Positions 23,057-34,785 of a DNA stretch of 64,000 nucleotides are shown here, one piece after another (position 1 is the first letter of the stretch; every line of letters begins with the position of its first letter). Under the pieces are notes generated by a model. That model saw only the letters and a program-made list of their open reading frames with translations, was not told the origin of the DNA and ran no database searches. This DNA is from Sophora flavescens (taxonomy: Eukaryota > Streptophyta > Magnoliopsida > Fabales > Fabaceae), in NCBI GenBank assembly GCA_030762895.1, contig CM061066.1, positions 121,674,552-121,738,551 on the forward strand, given 5' to 3'. The translations under genes were made by a program, and so were the position numbers.

Positions 23057-23235
23057 TTCAGATAACCATATATTATTGGTATGAAATATCCATCATCATA
23101 AATATTGACCAATCTCCATGAGGGACCTAGATGATACTTAATGGTTGTCCCCTCCCAACCCGTTATATTTTCATACACAAGAGTTAGGAGTCGAACCCCT
23201 AACTATTTGCTTAAGGAACACAGGTTGGTTACTAC
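23057..23235 (-). mobile_element. tRNA-derived SINE with 10 bp TSD
   Basis: On the minus strand the body contains a clear B box, GGGGTTCGACTCC, near 23188. The flanks both read TCACTTATTT (23047-23056 and 23236-23245). It lacks a long poly(A) tail, as do several plant SINE families. The sequence differs from the SINEs at 5446 and 12325. Confidence 0.7.
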
Positions 23236-23869
23236 TCACTTATTTGAAAATGCTATTTTTAGAAATATTCAATTTCTTTTCTTTATTTCTACATGTTTAC
23301 ATTTCATTTTCGCTTCAACTTAATTCTAATAAAATAGATGTTACCATAAGATAAATAATAAAATAATTTGTTTTCCCTGTTGCTCATATTTTTATATTAA
23401 AAATATTATTATGAATGAAATGTAATAAATTCGTTTTTTTTTTAAAACAATAATTTGCTTTCAAGAGCTCGTTGTAAGAACGTCATGCATCCTCCAAAAC
23501 TGTTATTATTATTATTGATTATTGAACTTTAAAAGTGAAAGCAGCGATGAGATCATGCATACTTGCGTTGATCTGTCCCGCAGTACCATGAATTAATCTT
23601 CACTGAACATGATGACTTGATGATGATGTTTGATGCCACTGACTATTGCTTTTATAGCACCGTAACTTGGGAGTAAGATGGTTATCCGTCGAGGAAAAAT
23701 AAAATTGATTAAAATATTGATTATTTTCAGAAAATAATATTATCTTAATAATTAAATATTCTTAAAATGGTGAATATATATATATATATATATATATTTA
23801 AAGAGTAGATGAATACTCAGAACATGATACATGAAGAACATAAATATCTAAGCAGTGACAATTGCAACT

Positions 23870-23911
<42 letters not shown>

Positions 23912-24101
23912 CAAAAGGTCAGGACCTTATAGTACCGGTCATTGATAACCCTAAACATAAAAGGGAAAAGATGTAAGCAAGATAAAGCAAAATGGGGAAG
24001 GTCCGCAACCACATATCAAAATATCGTGGCTCTATGCAGCCAAATACAGTCGGACCAGGATACACTATTCCCAAAAAGGACACCCCTAAGCTGGTCTACA
24101 A

Positions 24102-24620
24102 CTAATAGCTGTAAAAAGGGCAAGTCTGAACACTCCTGCTCCCTGAGGAGTTCCCCGGCGACGCATCCACCACTTCCCCGTCCTCATCAGGGGAGTCAGA
24201 ATCATCAAAATTCGGATCGTCGTCAGGCACATACTTCGACACATCGTCAATGTCGTCGTTGTAAAGGACGTGATCTTCCGGCTCGCCTTCAGGGTACTCC
24301 TCAGGATCTTCCTCCAGATCCTCTTCAATAGGTGAAGCTGGCTCAACTCCCGGAAGTGGCACTCCTATGGGTGGGTGCTCGTGAAGTTGTCCCATTTGCG
24401 CCAACACTTGTAGATAGTACCAAGGGGGTGGTAGTGACACCCGGACCATTCCTATTGTCTGCACTCGCTGCTGTGGTCCCCCTTCCCCGTTTCCTTTCAG
24501 TTCATTAACCGACTCGCGATAGATGGCCGCATGGGATCTGGGGAGTATGTTCCACGCCCCCGGATCTCCCGCATTATCAAAAGTTAGTGTCCTCATTCCC
24601 GTCGGGATCCATCTAAACCG
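24102..24620 (-). CDS. Acidic LTR-encoded ORF, function unknown
   Basis: An open minus-strand frame runs from the (TA)n microsatellite to a stop at 24102. Its start has RWIPTGMRTLTFDNAGDPGA and its middle LPPPWYYLQVLAQMGQLHEH. The C-terminal half is very acidic (EEDLEEDPEEYPEGEPED, then DDDPNFDDSDSPDEDGE). The frame also reads through the microsatellite, so the true 5' end is unclear and an upstream exon is likely. It lies about 2.2 kb downstream of the LTR TATA box, in the sense direction. Copy B has the same frame with one stop codon, and a diverged LTR at 62.0-63.0 kb has a homologue. I do not recognise the family; the conservation suggests a real protein, but a purely non-coding explanation remains possible. 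Confidence 0.5.
   Translation of the reverse strand, partial: RFRWIPTGMRTLTFDNAGDPGAWNILPRSHAAIYRESVNELKGNGEGGPQQRVQTIGMVRVSLPPPWYYLQVLAQMGQLHEHPPIGVPLPGVEPASPIEEDLEEDPEEYPEGEPEDHVLYNDDIDDVSKYVPDDDPNFDDSDSPDEDGEVVDASPGNSSGSRSVQTCPFYSY

Positions 24621-24621
<1 letters not shown>

Positions 24622-24698
<77 letters not shown>
24622..24698. repeat. (TA)n microsatellite at the 5' edge of the acidic ORF
   Basis: A pure AT/TA run of about 77 bp. The equivalent site in copy B (34663-34743) is followed by an AC run. Long Tyr-Ile or Cys-Val translations here are artefacts. Confidence 0.95.
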
Positions 24699-24700
<2 letters not shown>

Positions 24701-26159
24701 AGAAGGAATAACAAGAAAACGTGCAAGAGTGAGATACCAATATATGGATTGGACACAATAACCATATTCATGATGCATACATCACATAAGCATATATCAG
24801 ATATTTCCAAATAATTTATCAGAATTAAACATGTATAATGTCAAAGGGTCTCATGCCCGCACGGTCAGTTTCGATGAAAATATGCATGACACTTCAACAT
24901 TCAGGCTCTAAACTTAATCTCATGAGATCCCTTCGTCATTCTAAGAATTGATCAAACTCAAATCGCCACCACTTTGGCATCACGTTAAGTGACTAAACAT
25001 CCATAGCATACTGTCCCATCCTAGGATGCAGTATTCCATACTCATGGATTTAATAACACACTGTCCCATCCCAGGATGCAGTGATACATTGTACTGTGAA
25101 TACCTGATCATCAAGGCATCAATCCTATCGACGTGAGGTACGTCTGCCTAAAATGCATGTAAAACAATTGTTCTCAACGTTTTCTTTGTGTTAATTCTCT
25201 TTCGTTGTCAAAGCTCAAAAGCTAACGACTTTTCATAAATTTTAACGTTTTGAAATTATCAACATCAACACGGGACACGCAGTCCGAGTGCTCAATCACA
25301 ACACCTTAGACCGATGCACCAGTCAAGACTTGTGGTCATAGAAAACAACATTCAACTTTTCCACGTTTTATCACAACGTGAATAGGACGCACAATCCAAA
25401 ACAACGTGACACGGATCCAAGATCTAGTACCAATCATTTTCAAAGGTTTTCCTTCATAAAACATACTTTTTAAAATTATTTTCACTTATACTAAAATTAT
25501 TTGAATGGAAGAAAGGTTGTTCTCAAGTTTTAAAATATTTTCCACTTAGTTCCCAGAATACTTTCCATTTCATTTTTTTTTCGAAATTGGTAATATACTA
25601 AAATATATTTTCTTTTCGATTTCAAAACTCAACTTCATTTCTTTTAACAAAGAAGTGCTCTGATAAATACAGTTATAATCAAGGTTTCCTCATGAGTCTT
25701 TTGAGACTTTTATCTTAATAATTAATTTTACACTGACAGAGGTCAGGCTTCTCAGACATCAATCAAAAGTAGAATAATATTCTCATCAACCGCATAACAA
25801 ATAAAACAGTTCATGCCATATATCCAAATCTCAATCATATTAGACAACTCTGTACATCACCAATCATATAAGACAACTCAGTTCATCACAACAATCATGC
25901 ATATAGTTATTGGAAACATCTCTTAGGCTTTCCCCTCTTACCTGAAATCGAGGTATTAGTGCTTCTAGCTTGGTGTAGGTTACTACGATCCTCCGTACTC
26001 GCTTCACGACAGAAGTCTAAGAATTTCAAACACATAGCACAAGTCATAAATAACTAAAACATCATTATCTACCTTTGTCCTCGATTCGGCCATGACACGA
26101 ATATAGGGTTAGAGATTTTCAAAATTTATACAACTCATGGATTAATGATCCTTAAGTGT

Positions 26160-26540
26160 TAGGAGTTCAAAAACAATGATCACTTTACAAAGATTGAACA
26201 AAAATCCCACTAAGCCACTAGCTTAGGGTTTCGGCCTTGCTAGGAAAATGGGGAGAGAAATTTTTGTTTGATGAAAGCTCTTAGATTTGGCATCAAAAGG
26301 TACTAAGAGGTTTAAATTCATGATCATATTACAAAAGTTGAAACAAAACTCCCTAGGTCCAAAACCACATAGGTTCGGCCATCCTTGGATAAATAGGCTA
26401 GAAATTTTTGTTTGATGCAAGCTCATATATAGTGAATATAGAGATGGTTTTGAGTTCATAGAAATTGGTTTCAACACAAACAGATTTTTATACAATTTTC
26501 TAGAGATTTTAGAAGTTAAAAAAAGCTTTGAGAACATCAT
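26160..26540 (-). repeat. ~145 bp tandem repeat in the LTR leader, with 105-codon frame
   Basis: Two related blocks each carry a GTTGAAACAAAA/GATTGAACAAAA word, a CGGCC word and GAAATTTTTGTTTGATG. They repeat at about 145 bp and recur in copy B at about 36600-36975. An open frame of 105 codons (26223-26540) covers both and is retained in both LTRs, but near-identity of recent LTRs explains that without selection. It lies just downstream of the LTR TATA box, in the transcript leader. Confidence 0.6.
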
Positions 26541-26738
26541 TGAAAAGCATAGAGTAAACTTATGTAATAAATGTAGAACTTGAAAGAGAAGAGCATGAGA
26601 GTGTTACCCTTAAATCTAGGATGAAAAAGTATGAAGAATTTGAAGCTTGACAATGAGTAAAAATGAAAAATTTGAGTGATAGAAACTTGAAATAGTAGAA
26701 TGAAGAAGAAGAAAATGAGTGAGGTGAAATGGAGTGTG

Positions 26739-26747
26739 AATATATAG
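26739..26747 (-). promoter_or_regulatory. TATA box of LTR copy A
   Basis: CTATATATTC on the minus strand, about 600 bp inside the LTR start. The same site in copy B is at 37175-37182. Confidence 0.6.
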
Positions 26748-27341
26748 AAGGAGTAGGCGTGAAAGAGAGAGAGAGAGGGAGAGAATTTGATGAACAAGTT
26801 TTGGGTTATGACATGTTTGGTTGGCAAAACGGAGAAAAAATTACTTATTTGATTATAAAATAGTAAAATTTGAAAAAGTGTAATGATGACACTTTTTTTA
26901 TGGATGTGACAAAAGGCTTCTACCACCATGCCTACTTTTCCAACAAGTCACTTCAATCCTTTCATGTCTCCTATTCTGCTCCATTGTGTATCCGGTTCAA
27001 GTTCCTGATTGTATTTCGCCCGGAATAAATATTATATTTTGACCCAGAACAAGGATTTTCGAAAATTCCCAGTATTATACAAAACACAACAAAACCACCA
27101 ACCGTTTCTTTCACGGGTCAAAATTAGGTTTTCTGCTCAGTAAACTTGTACCAGCAGTGAAAATGCAGACCGTCTTTCATCTGAATCTTCAACCGAAAAT
27201 TTAACCGTGACTTCCTACGGTAATAGAACACAAGAAAATGATTTTGGTTTATTTAAAATCACTCTATGGATTTTACCAAAAATAAATATATAAACACATG
27301 TATTTACTGCTACAGAAAGACACAGAAATCAGGGCGTTACA

Positions 27342-27848
27342 ATACTACCCCTCTAAAAAGAATTTCGTCCTCGAAATTACGCACCTGGAAATAGTTCGGG
27401 ATATTGTAACTTTATCTTGTCCTTGACTTCCCATGTCACTTCTCCGGTTGCATCATTCCAGATAACCTTGACCAAAGGAATTTGTTTTCCTTTGAGCTGT
27501 TTCGTCATCTTGTCCGTGATTCAAACATGCGAAGTCTCAAAAGACAAATTCTCTTTTAATTTTACATTATCGAGCTCAATTATATGAGATGGATCATGAA
27601 CATACTTTCTCAATTGTGAAACATAGAAAACATCGTGAATATTGGAAAGAAAAGGGGTAAAGAAATTTTATAGGCTACTGGACCTACGTGACGAAGAATT
27701 TGGTAAGGTCCAATGAATTTGGGAGTGAGCTTTCTGGATTTAATTACTCTGCCAATCCCAGTCGTAGGCGTGACTCTCAAAAACACATGCTCGCCTTTCT
27801 CAAACCGAGAGGCCGTCGTCTCTTGTCAGCATAACTCTTCTGTCGACT
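27342..27848 (-). pseudogene. Integrase C-terminus and chromodomain remnant
   Basis: The stretch is the counterpart of 37773-38325 in the right-hand copy, which reads LEFEEGENVFLRVTPMTRIG and a chromodomain-type LRKYVHDPSHIIEPDNV. Here frame changes break it into pieces. It lies directly before the polypurine tract and 3' LTR. Confidence 0.7.
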
Positions 27849-28958
27849 CTAAGTTGTCCGTATTTTCTCCTGAATCAATTTCACCTTATCTGTTGTCTGT
27901 TGCATGATTTCTGGTCCCAATAACAAGCTTTCTCCATTTTGGTACCAACATAGATGTGTTCTGCACCGTCGACCATATAGAGCTTCGTAGGGTGTCATTC
28001 CTATGCTTGAGTGGAAGCTGTTGTTATAAGTGAATTCTATCAACGGTAGAAATTCATCCCAATTCCCAGTGTTTTCCAACACACAAGCTCTCAACAAATA
28101 TTCCAGTGACTGAATCGTTCTCTCTGATTGTCCATCTGTTTGTGGATGGTAAGCAGAGCTCATTCTGAGTCTCGTTCCTAATGAGTTTTGTAGTCCTTGC
28201 CAGAACTTCGATGTAAACCTCGGATCACGATCCGAAATGATACTCGAAGGTATACCGTGCAATTTGACAATCTCATCAATGTGCAACTGAGTTATATTTT
28301 CTATTGGATACTTCATATTGATAGCCAAAAAGTGAGTTGACTTGATCAGTCGATCCACTATTACCCATGTAGCCTCATGTCCCTTCCGAGTCCTTGGTAA
28401 ACCGGTTACAAAGTCCATTGAAATTCCATCCCATTTCCATTCCTGAATGTCTAAAGATTGTAGCATTCCCGCTGGCTTTTGGTGTTCAACTTTTACCTTC
28501 GGACACACTAAACACGAAGCAACGTATTCCATTACGTCCCTCTTCATTCCATACCACCAGTATAACTTTTTGAGATCTTGGTACATTTTTCTGGCTCCTG
28601 GGTGTAAACTTAACTTACTCTTGTGAGCCTCTTCTAGAATCAACTTCCTAAGTTCGGCATCATCTGGCACACAAATCCTTTCGCCGAATCTCAAGATTCC
28701 ATCCGTTCCTTCCTCGAATTTTGACAGTGCTCCTTGTCACACTAGTTCTCTTTCTCCTCGTAGGTACTGATCACTTCCTTGTTTTTCTCTTATCTGATCC
28801 ATTAATCCATTGGAAACGGTGATCCTTCCCAAACACAGCTTTCCTGGTGACATCTTTACTGTCAAACTCACATCCCTGAATTGTTCCAACAATCCCTGCT
28901 CTCTGACCATCATTATAGATGCATGTATTGACTTTCTACTCAGGGCATCTGCCACCAC
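27849..28958 (-). pseudogene. Gypsy integrase (HHCC, DDE core)
   Basis: The long frame 27849-28694 holds the zinc-binding region (HKSKLSLHPGARKMY then CLVC) and the DDE core with Asp in WDGISMDFVTGLP, Asp in IISDRDPRF and Glu in HPQTDGQSERTIQ. The upstream frame 28737-28958 is the linker from RNase H (VADALSRKS at its start). A stop between the two frames separates them. The catalytic residues are all present, so the integrase part is the best-preserved piece of this element. Confidence 0.9.
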
Positions 28959-28982
28959 ATTTGATTTTCTAGGGTGATACCG

Positions 28983-29566
28983 CTATTGGAAATCATATTC
29001 CTTCAAGAATTCCAACCAACGACTCTGCTGCTTGTTCAACTCCTTCTGGTCGAATAGGTACTTCAAGCTTTTGTGGTCACTGAAAACATTGAATGTAACT
29101 CCATACAAATAATGTCTCCAGATTTTCAAAGCAAAAACCACCGCTGCTAACGCCAACTCATGGGTAGGGTAATTCTTTTCATGAATCTTCAGTTGCCTTG
29201 AAGCATACGCATCAACCTTCCGATTCTGCATCAGTACACAACCTAACCCCTGATGTGAAGCATCACAATAAATCTCAAAATTTTCCGTAGGATCAGGGAG
29301 TACTAACACTGGTGAAGTAGTCAACTTTCTTCACACGCTTCAGTCCATGTAAACGCTTGGTCCTTCCGCGTTAACTGGGTAAGAGGTCCTACTATCTTGG
29401 AGAATCCCTCGATGAATCTCCTATAGTATCCTGCCAAACCCACGAAACTACGGATCCCTGTCGCCGTCTTTGGTCTTTCCCTTTCCAAAACAGCTTCAAC
29501 TTTCGACGGGTCTACTGCAATTCCTTCATGCGATATGACATGACCCAGGAACTGAACTTGGTCCAA
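28983..29566 (-). pseudogene. RT thumb/connection and RNase H
   Basis: The frame at 29321-29566 carries the conserved VQFLGHVISHEGIAVDPSKV and the GLAGYYRRFIEGFSKI segment. The frame at 28983-29324 is RNase H, with CDASHQGLG, the Glu in YPTHELALAAV and the Asp in FSDHKSLKYL. A short overlap with a frame change separates the two. Confidence 0.9.
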
Positions 29567-29624
29567 CCAAAATTCACAATTTCCAGCTTCGCGTAAAGTT
29601 GCTTCTCTCTTAAGGTTCGAAGAA

Positions 29625-30227
29625 CTACTCTAAGTCAGGACGAAAAATCCTATTCATGCAATTCATGAATATCACGGGAGCATTCGTCACTCCAAACGTC
29701 ATCACTAGATACTCATAATGTCCATAGCGTGTCCGAAACGCTATCTTAGGGACATCCTCTACCTTCACACGGATCTGATGGTATCCCGACCATAAATCTA
29801 TCTTCGAGAAAATGACCGCTCCACGTAATTGGTCCATTAAATCATATATCCTTAGAAGTGGATACTTGTTCTTAATCGTCACCTTGTTTAACTGACGTAA
29901 ATCCACGCATAACCGAGAAGTTCCATCTTTCTTCTTCACTAGCAAGACTGGGGCTCCCCATGGTGACACACTCAGTCTAATGAATTTCTTCTTCATCAAC
30001 TCCTCCAGTTGCTCCTTCAAGTTCTTTAGCTCCGATGGCGACATATGATAGGGTGCCATAGAGATTGGTCCAGTCCCTGGAACCAGATCAATCGCAAACT
30101 CGATGTCTCTAACAGGAGGTAGTCCAGGTACATCTTCAGGAAAAACTTCCGGAAACATTGACGACAGGTATAGATTCTACGTCTAACCTACTCTTAACTT
30201 CTAAGGAAAACAACAGCATGTATCCTT
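29625..30227 (-). pseudogene. RT palm, catalytic box deleted
   Basis: The frame reads through FPEVFPEDVPGLPP, CVDLRQLNKVTIKNKYPLL, FSKIDLWSGYHQIRV and TFGVTNAPVIFMNCMNRIF. Right after IFRPDL the frame hits a stop, and the next recognisable sequence (RVVLRTLREKQLYAKLE) belongs some 25 residues further on. The missing part is where the F/Y-x-D-D catalytic box lies in all related RTs. The DNA upstream to 30227 still codes for the protease-RT linker (YMLLFSLEVK), which the solo LTR cuts. Confidence 0.88.
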
Positions 30228-31960
30228 TGTAAGACTCAATGACTTAGAAATTTGGTATATGACAAATACAATTTAATGTGTGTGCAAGTGTTTTAGTGTC
30301 AAATTTCAAAGGCAGGTATCGAGCAATGATCAACAAGTTCATTAAGGAAATTCAAGGAAAATATTCAAGGAAGAACTTGAAGGAATCAAGGAGCTGCATG
30401 TAGAAATCAAAAGAGCAAAGTCAAAGATCAAAGGATCATCAAGACCAAGCTTAAAGGAGAATTTTAGATTTAAGTCTTAGATGATTTGTAAGAGAAAGAA
30501 ATCTCTTAGTCACAAAATAGCTCAACTAAAAAGATGCATGAAGAAAATCAATTTTCATAACCTGCATTAAAAGGAATAAGTTTTTTTAATTAAAATGATT
30601 TTTGGAAATAAGAAAATTATTTGTCAGGTACAACCATGTAATCATTGGATGTATGTCTGCTACTGTAACTGACAAATGAATTTAAGGTTCTTGATTCAGT
30701 AACACCTATGCACAATATGAAATCAGATCAGTTATAAATGGTTAACTGATACAGGCCTGTACATATACTATGTACGCGTGTATTCAAGTTTCAGGAAAAT
30801 ATGATGTTCACAATACATAGATGCACTGAATGGATGTACGGATGGATTAACCAAGTTCAAGATTTTGAGAAACTATCAGAACTATCAGTATGAAATTGGT
30901 TAATACAGCCCTATACTCAACCCCTGTTCAAGAACCAGAATCAAGAAAACAGATTCTGTTATCAGACCCAAATATGTTTTAATTGATCCCAACGACTATA
31001 ACTTGTTTCCCATATATAGAGGGATCAAAGGAATACTTTTAACATATCGAACATATCAGAAGTTTACGAAATCAATTTGAGAGATCAATTGCAAAAATCA
31101 TTCATCTTCTTTCTTGAGCTTCATTTTGAAAAAGAGTGTTTCAATTCTCATAAGAACTTCAATTTGTATATCTGACTATTGAGAGTTTAGGAATCAATTT
31201 TTTCATTCTATTTGATTGTAAAGAGAGAGGGAGTCTCTCTGTGTGATTAGGGTGAGGTATCCCTAAGGAAGAACATTGTGGCTCTTCACAAGAGTGTGGT
31301 ATCTCGAGGTGAATGAGTACTCCGTGGTGTAAATGTTTTTCAAGCTACCTGGCTAAAGCTTGTTGTGTTAGTGTGTGAAAATCCACAGGTGGAGTGGGGA
31401 CTGGATGTAGGTCACAGTGGTGGTGATTGAACCAGGATAAATCTGGTTTGTGTGTGGTATCTCTAAACTCAAACTCTTTAATTTCTATCTTGCGCATATA
31501 ACTGTGATCTTGATGTTCTAAGTTTTCAATTGATATCAGTTCTTGATCTGTTTAATATGAATTAAAACCAGAGTATTACTGCAATCAATCTTGAGTTATT
31601 AATCGTTCAAAACTGAGTTGATTAAGACTGTTCTTGATCACTGAAACTGATATATTGTAACTTCAGTTCTTGACTGATTAAGGCCTGTATCTAATACTTG
31701 TACGACCCTGAACTTGACTTCTTTCTGTTTGATTCAATCACTGTTTAGTTGACAGCTGTGAACTTGAATCTTATTACAGATTTATCTTTCAGAATTAATC
31801 TTTCTTTCCTCATCACCTTCTATTCAAGATTTCATAAAAAGCCCTTCACTATTTTTGTAAAAGATCCTGAGGCAACTATGATTTGAAAAGTAAAGTTTTT
31901 GAAAAGCTTTTTGAAAGCTCAATTCACCCCCCATCTTGAGTCTCTGAAGCCAAAACAACA
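30228..31960 (+). mobile_element. Solo LTR, Ty1/copia type (1733 bp), inside the gypsy pol
   Basis: The sequence starts TGTAAGACTCAATGAC and ends AAGCCAAAACAACA. TCCTT flanks it at 30223-30227 and 31961-31965. The gypsy protein frames on either side (GAQG... and ...YKGYMLLFS) join when the LTR is skipped. A C-rich AATTCACCCCCCATCTTGAG near the end matches the style of the LTR at 1280-3050. A TATA-like CATATATAGA is at about 31011. It is younger than the gypsy copy it sits in. Confidence 0.9.
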
Positions 31961-31965
31961 TCCTT

Positions 31966-32515
31966 GAGCTCCCTCTTTCAAATAAGCTCTTACCTGACTA
32001 GCAGATAACAATCCAGAAATCTCATCCCTTAAAACTAAGGTTTTCTAGGCACAGTCTATTAAGATATAGTTGGAAGATAACCAATCCATGCCTAGAATTA
32101 CATATAACTGTATTAAAGGCAAACATATCAGATCTATAAGAAAATGTCTATTCTGAACAATGATGGGACAATTCAAACAAACAGAATTGACAGTAACTGG
32201 CTTAGCAGTTGGGGTTGAAACAATCAGATTATATGGCAAAGAAGAAATAGGCAAATTTAGAAGTTTCACACGATTCATCGAGATAAAAGAATACGTTGCT
32301 CCCGAATCAAAAAGTATAGTTAAAAGATTTCCAGCTATACCGCATTTACCTTGCACGTGATCGTCAGAATTTGATGCCTCAGCTCCATTCATAGTATAAA
32401 CCCTTCCGATTGTAGTCGGCTTGTTGGCTCTGGCATGATTAATAGCTGGTTCACGCTTTGGTGCTCTGCAATCTTTGGCTAAGTGTCCAGTACGATCGCA
32501 GTTGAAACACTTCAT
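31966..32515 (-). pseudogene. Zinc knuckle and retropepsin-like protease
   Basis: CFNCDRTGHLAKDC is a CCHC nucleocapsid knuckle. The aspartic protease follows with the active-site motif FDSGATYSFI and the C-terminal hallmark VILGMDWLSSN. The frame runs into the solo LTR at 31960. It is in line with the gag upstream but separated by stops. Confidence 0.9.
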
Positions 32516-33330
32516 TCCCCTCTTTGGGCAACTATTGGCAAAGTGACCTGGGTCACCACACTTGTAACATTTCCCTTCTTGGCCTTGATTTTGGTTTCTC
32601 TGGCCTTTAGTTCCAGCTCCAGATGTACCGGAACGATGTTGCTGTTGTCTTTGATTGTTGTTGGGTGATTGGTAATATGGTTTTCTCTGTTTCTGCTTCC
32701 ATCTTTGGTTCTATCCTTGAAATTGACTCTTAATTAGGACAAAAGGGTCATCCAACATTCCCTTTGGTGTCTCGTCCTTTCCGCATTATCTCCACCTTTA
32801 TGCACTTTTCCACCAAGGCCTGGAAGTTCCTGATTTCCAGTGGTAGCACCGACTCCTTGATTTCGAAGCGCAGTCCGCCTTCGAATATTTCACCCTTCCA
32901 TTCTTGGCTTGGGTTGTTCAGGAAGAAGCGGTAATATTTGGCAAGTGATTCAAATCTTGCCGCATATTCTCATACAGTCAGGTCTCGCTGACACAGACTC
33001 AAACTCTTGTTCTTTCTCAGTCCGAGCATTATGGGGAAAGTATTTATCCGGAAATTTTTTACGAAATACCTTCCAGGTGATCGCTTGATGTTCAGCCTCT
33101 AACAGTTACTTGGTGCCTTTCCACCAGTATTCAACATCTCCTACCAGTTGAAATGTTGCATAAGACACCTTTACTCCTTCCGGTGTATGAACGAGCTCAA
33201 AGATCTTTCCCAACTCCTGGATCCACATATCAGCTTTCGTAGGATCCACGTCTCCATCAAACTGAGTCGGATTTTGACGTCTGAAGGCATTTAGATGCTT
33301 TCCCTCACTAGCTTGCCCGACCCTCAACTG
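32516..33330 (-). pseudogene. Gypsy gag (capsid) remnant
   Basis: The N-terminal frame (33106-33327) contains FRRQNPTQFDGDVDP and WIQELGKIFE, typical of chromovirus gag, followed by VEYWWKGTK. Frames further down keep the pattern YAARFESLAKYYRFF but with stops and shifts. The start region up to the PBS is poorly preserved. Confidence 0.8.
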
Positions 33331-33634
33331 CTCCTGTTAGTTCTGGGCGTCCATCGTAGTAGTCTGAAAAGAAATTGCCACCACCACATCAGCCATTGTC
33401 GGGGCGGCGAAGTCCATCCGCCATTGCCTCTTCCATGACCACCACGTCCGCGTGCACCTCCAAGTTCCAAACTGACCTGTAATGCACAATCAGTGAGATG
33501 GTAACCAGAAAAGAAAAATATGGCCAGCCGGTTATCACACATTACTTCTAAGAAGTAATTCAATCAAGTCTTAGTCAGAGAACACACATCATAAACATAA
33601 CAGACCTAAACCCAAAGATTCCCGAAAGACTCGA

Positions 33635-33649
33635 CCAGCTCTGATACCA
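33635..33649 (-). other. Primer-binding site (initiator Met tRNA type)
   Basis: The minus strand reads TGGTATCAGAGCTGG four bases after the 5' LTR end (…TGTTACA). It is complementary to the 3' end of plant initiator tRNA-Met, the normal primer for Tekay-like and many other plant LTR elements. It fixes copy B as the 5' LTR of the left element. Confidence 0.92.
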
Positions 33650-33774
33650 CTATTGTAACACCCCAACTTGGGAGTCACGTGGTTAGCCGTTGCGGAAAAA
33701 AAAATGATTAAAATGCTGGTTACTTTCTGAAAATAACATTATCTTAATAATTAAATATTCTCAAAATGGTGATA

Positions 33775-33866
<92 letters not shown>

Positions 33867-34140
33867 GTAGATGAACACTCAACATGATACATGAACAACA
33901 TAAATATCTAAGCAGCGGCAGTTGCAACTTGATATATATATATATATTACAAAAGGTCATGGCCTTATAGTACCGTCCATTGATAACACTAAACATAAAA
34001 GGGAAAAGATGTAAGCAAGGTAAAGCAAAACGGGGGAAGGTCCTGAACCACATGTCAAAATACCGTGGCTCTATGAAACCAAATACAGTCGGACCATGAT
34101 ACACTATTCCCAAAAAGGACACCACTAAACTGGTCTACAA

Positions 34141-34620
34141 CTAATAGCCGTAAAAAGGGCCAGTCTGAACACTCCCGCTCCCTGAGGAGTTCCCCGGCGA
34201 TGCATCCACCACTTCTCTACCCTCATCGGGGGAGTCAGAATCATCAAAATCCGGATCGTCGTCAGGCACATACTCTGGCACATCGTCAATGTCGTCGTTG
34301 TACATAACGTGATCTTCTAGCTCGCCTTCAGGGTACTCCTCAGGATCTTCCTCCGGATCCTCTTCAATAGGTGAAGCTGGCTCAACTCCCGGAAGTGGCA
34401 CTCCTAAGGGTGGGTGTTCGTGAAGCTGACCCCTCTGCGTCAACACTTGTAGATAGTACCAAGGGTGTGGTAGTGACACCCGGACCATTCCTACTGTCTA
34501 CACTCGCTGCTGTGGTCCGTCTTCCCCGTTTCCTTTTAGTTTACTAACCGGCTCGTGATAGATGGTCGCATGGGATCCGGGGAGTCTGTTCCACGCCCCC
34601 GGATCTCCTGCATTATCAAA
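34141..34620 (-). pseudogene. Acidic LTR ORF in copy B, one stop codon
   Basis: This is the counterpart of 24102-24620. Near 34498 a CAG codon has become TAG, which splits the frame between PQQRV and TVGMVRVSLP. The acidic C-terminal half (EEDPEEDPEEYPEGELED) and the stop position are kept. Confidence 0.6.
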
Positions 34621-34659
34621 AGTTAGTGTCCTCATTCCCGTCGGGATCCATCTAAACCC

Positions 34660-34785
<126 letters not shown>

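Larger units (their letters stand above)
23653..27341 (-). mobile_element. 3' LTR (copy A) of a Tekay-like chromovirus, 3.7 kb
   Basis: Read on the minus strand the LTR starts TGTAACGCCCTGATT at 27341 and ends at about 23653, where the terminal GTTACA has decayed. It matches copy B (33654-37772) at high identity; a 105-residue leader frame differs at a single residue. Copy A lacks about 290 bp present in B (around 35515-35810) and a second block of about 60 bp (near 36210-36265). A polypurine tract (AGAGGGGTAG on the minus strand, 27345-27354) abuts its inner edge. The minus-strand TATA is at 26739-26747, so about 3.1 kb of the LTR lies downstream of the promoter, an unusually long transcribed part. 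Confidence 0.85.
27342..33653 (-). mobile_element. Internal region of the Tekay-like Ty3/gypsy element
   Basis: Minus-strand order is PBS, gag, zinc knuckle, protease, RT, RNase H, integrase, chromodomain remnant, polypurine tract: the gypsy order with integrase last. The integrase ends in a chromodomain-type tail, as in chromoviruses. Stops and shifts break the polyprotein, the RT catalytic box is deleted, and a solo LTR interrupts it at 30228-31960. The element cannot move by itself. Confidence 0.9.

Noticed and set aside
24593..24810. Open frames made of Tyr-Ile or Cys-Val repeats, also at 33751-34125, 34498-34912 and 4160-4354
   Set aside because: They are translations of TA, TG or CA microsatellites, not proteins.
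26223..26540. 105-residue frame retained in both gypsy LTRs as a real gene
   Set aside because: The two LTRs are almost identical, so retention is not evidence of selection; kept only as a leader repeat.
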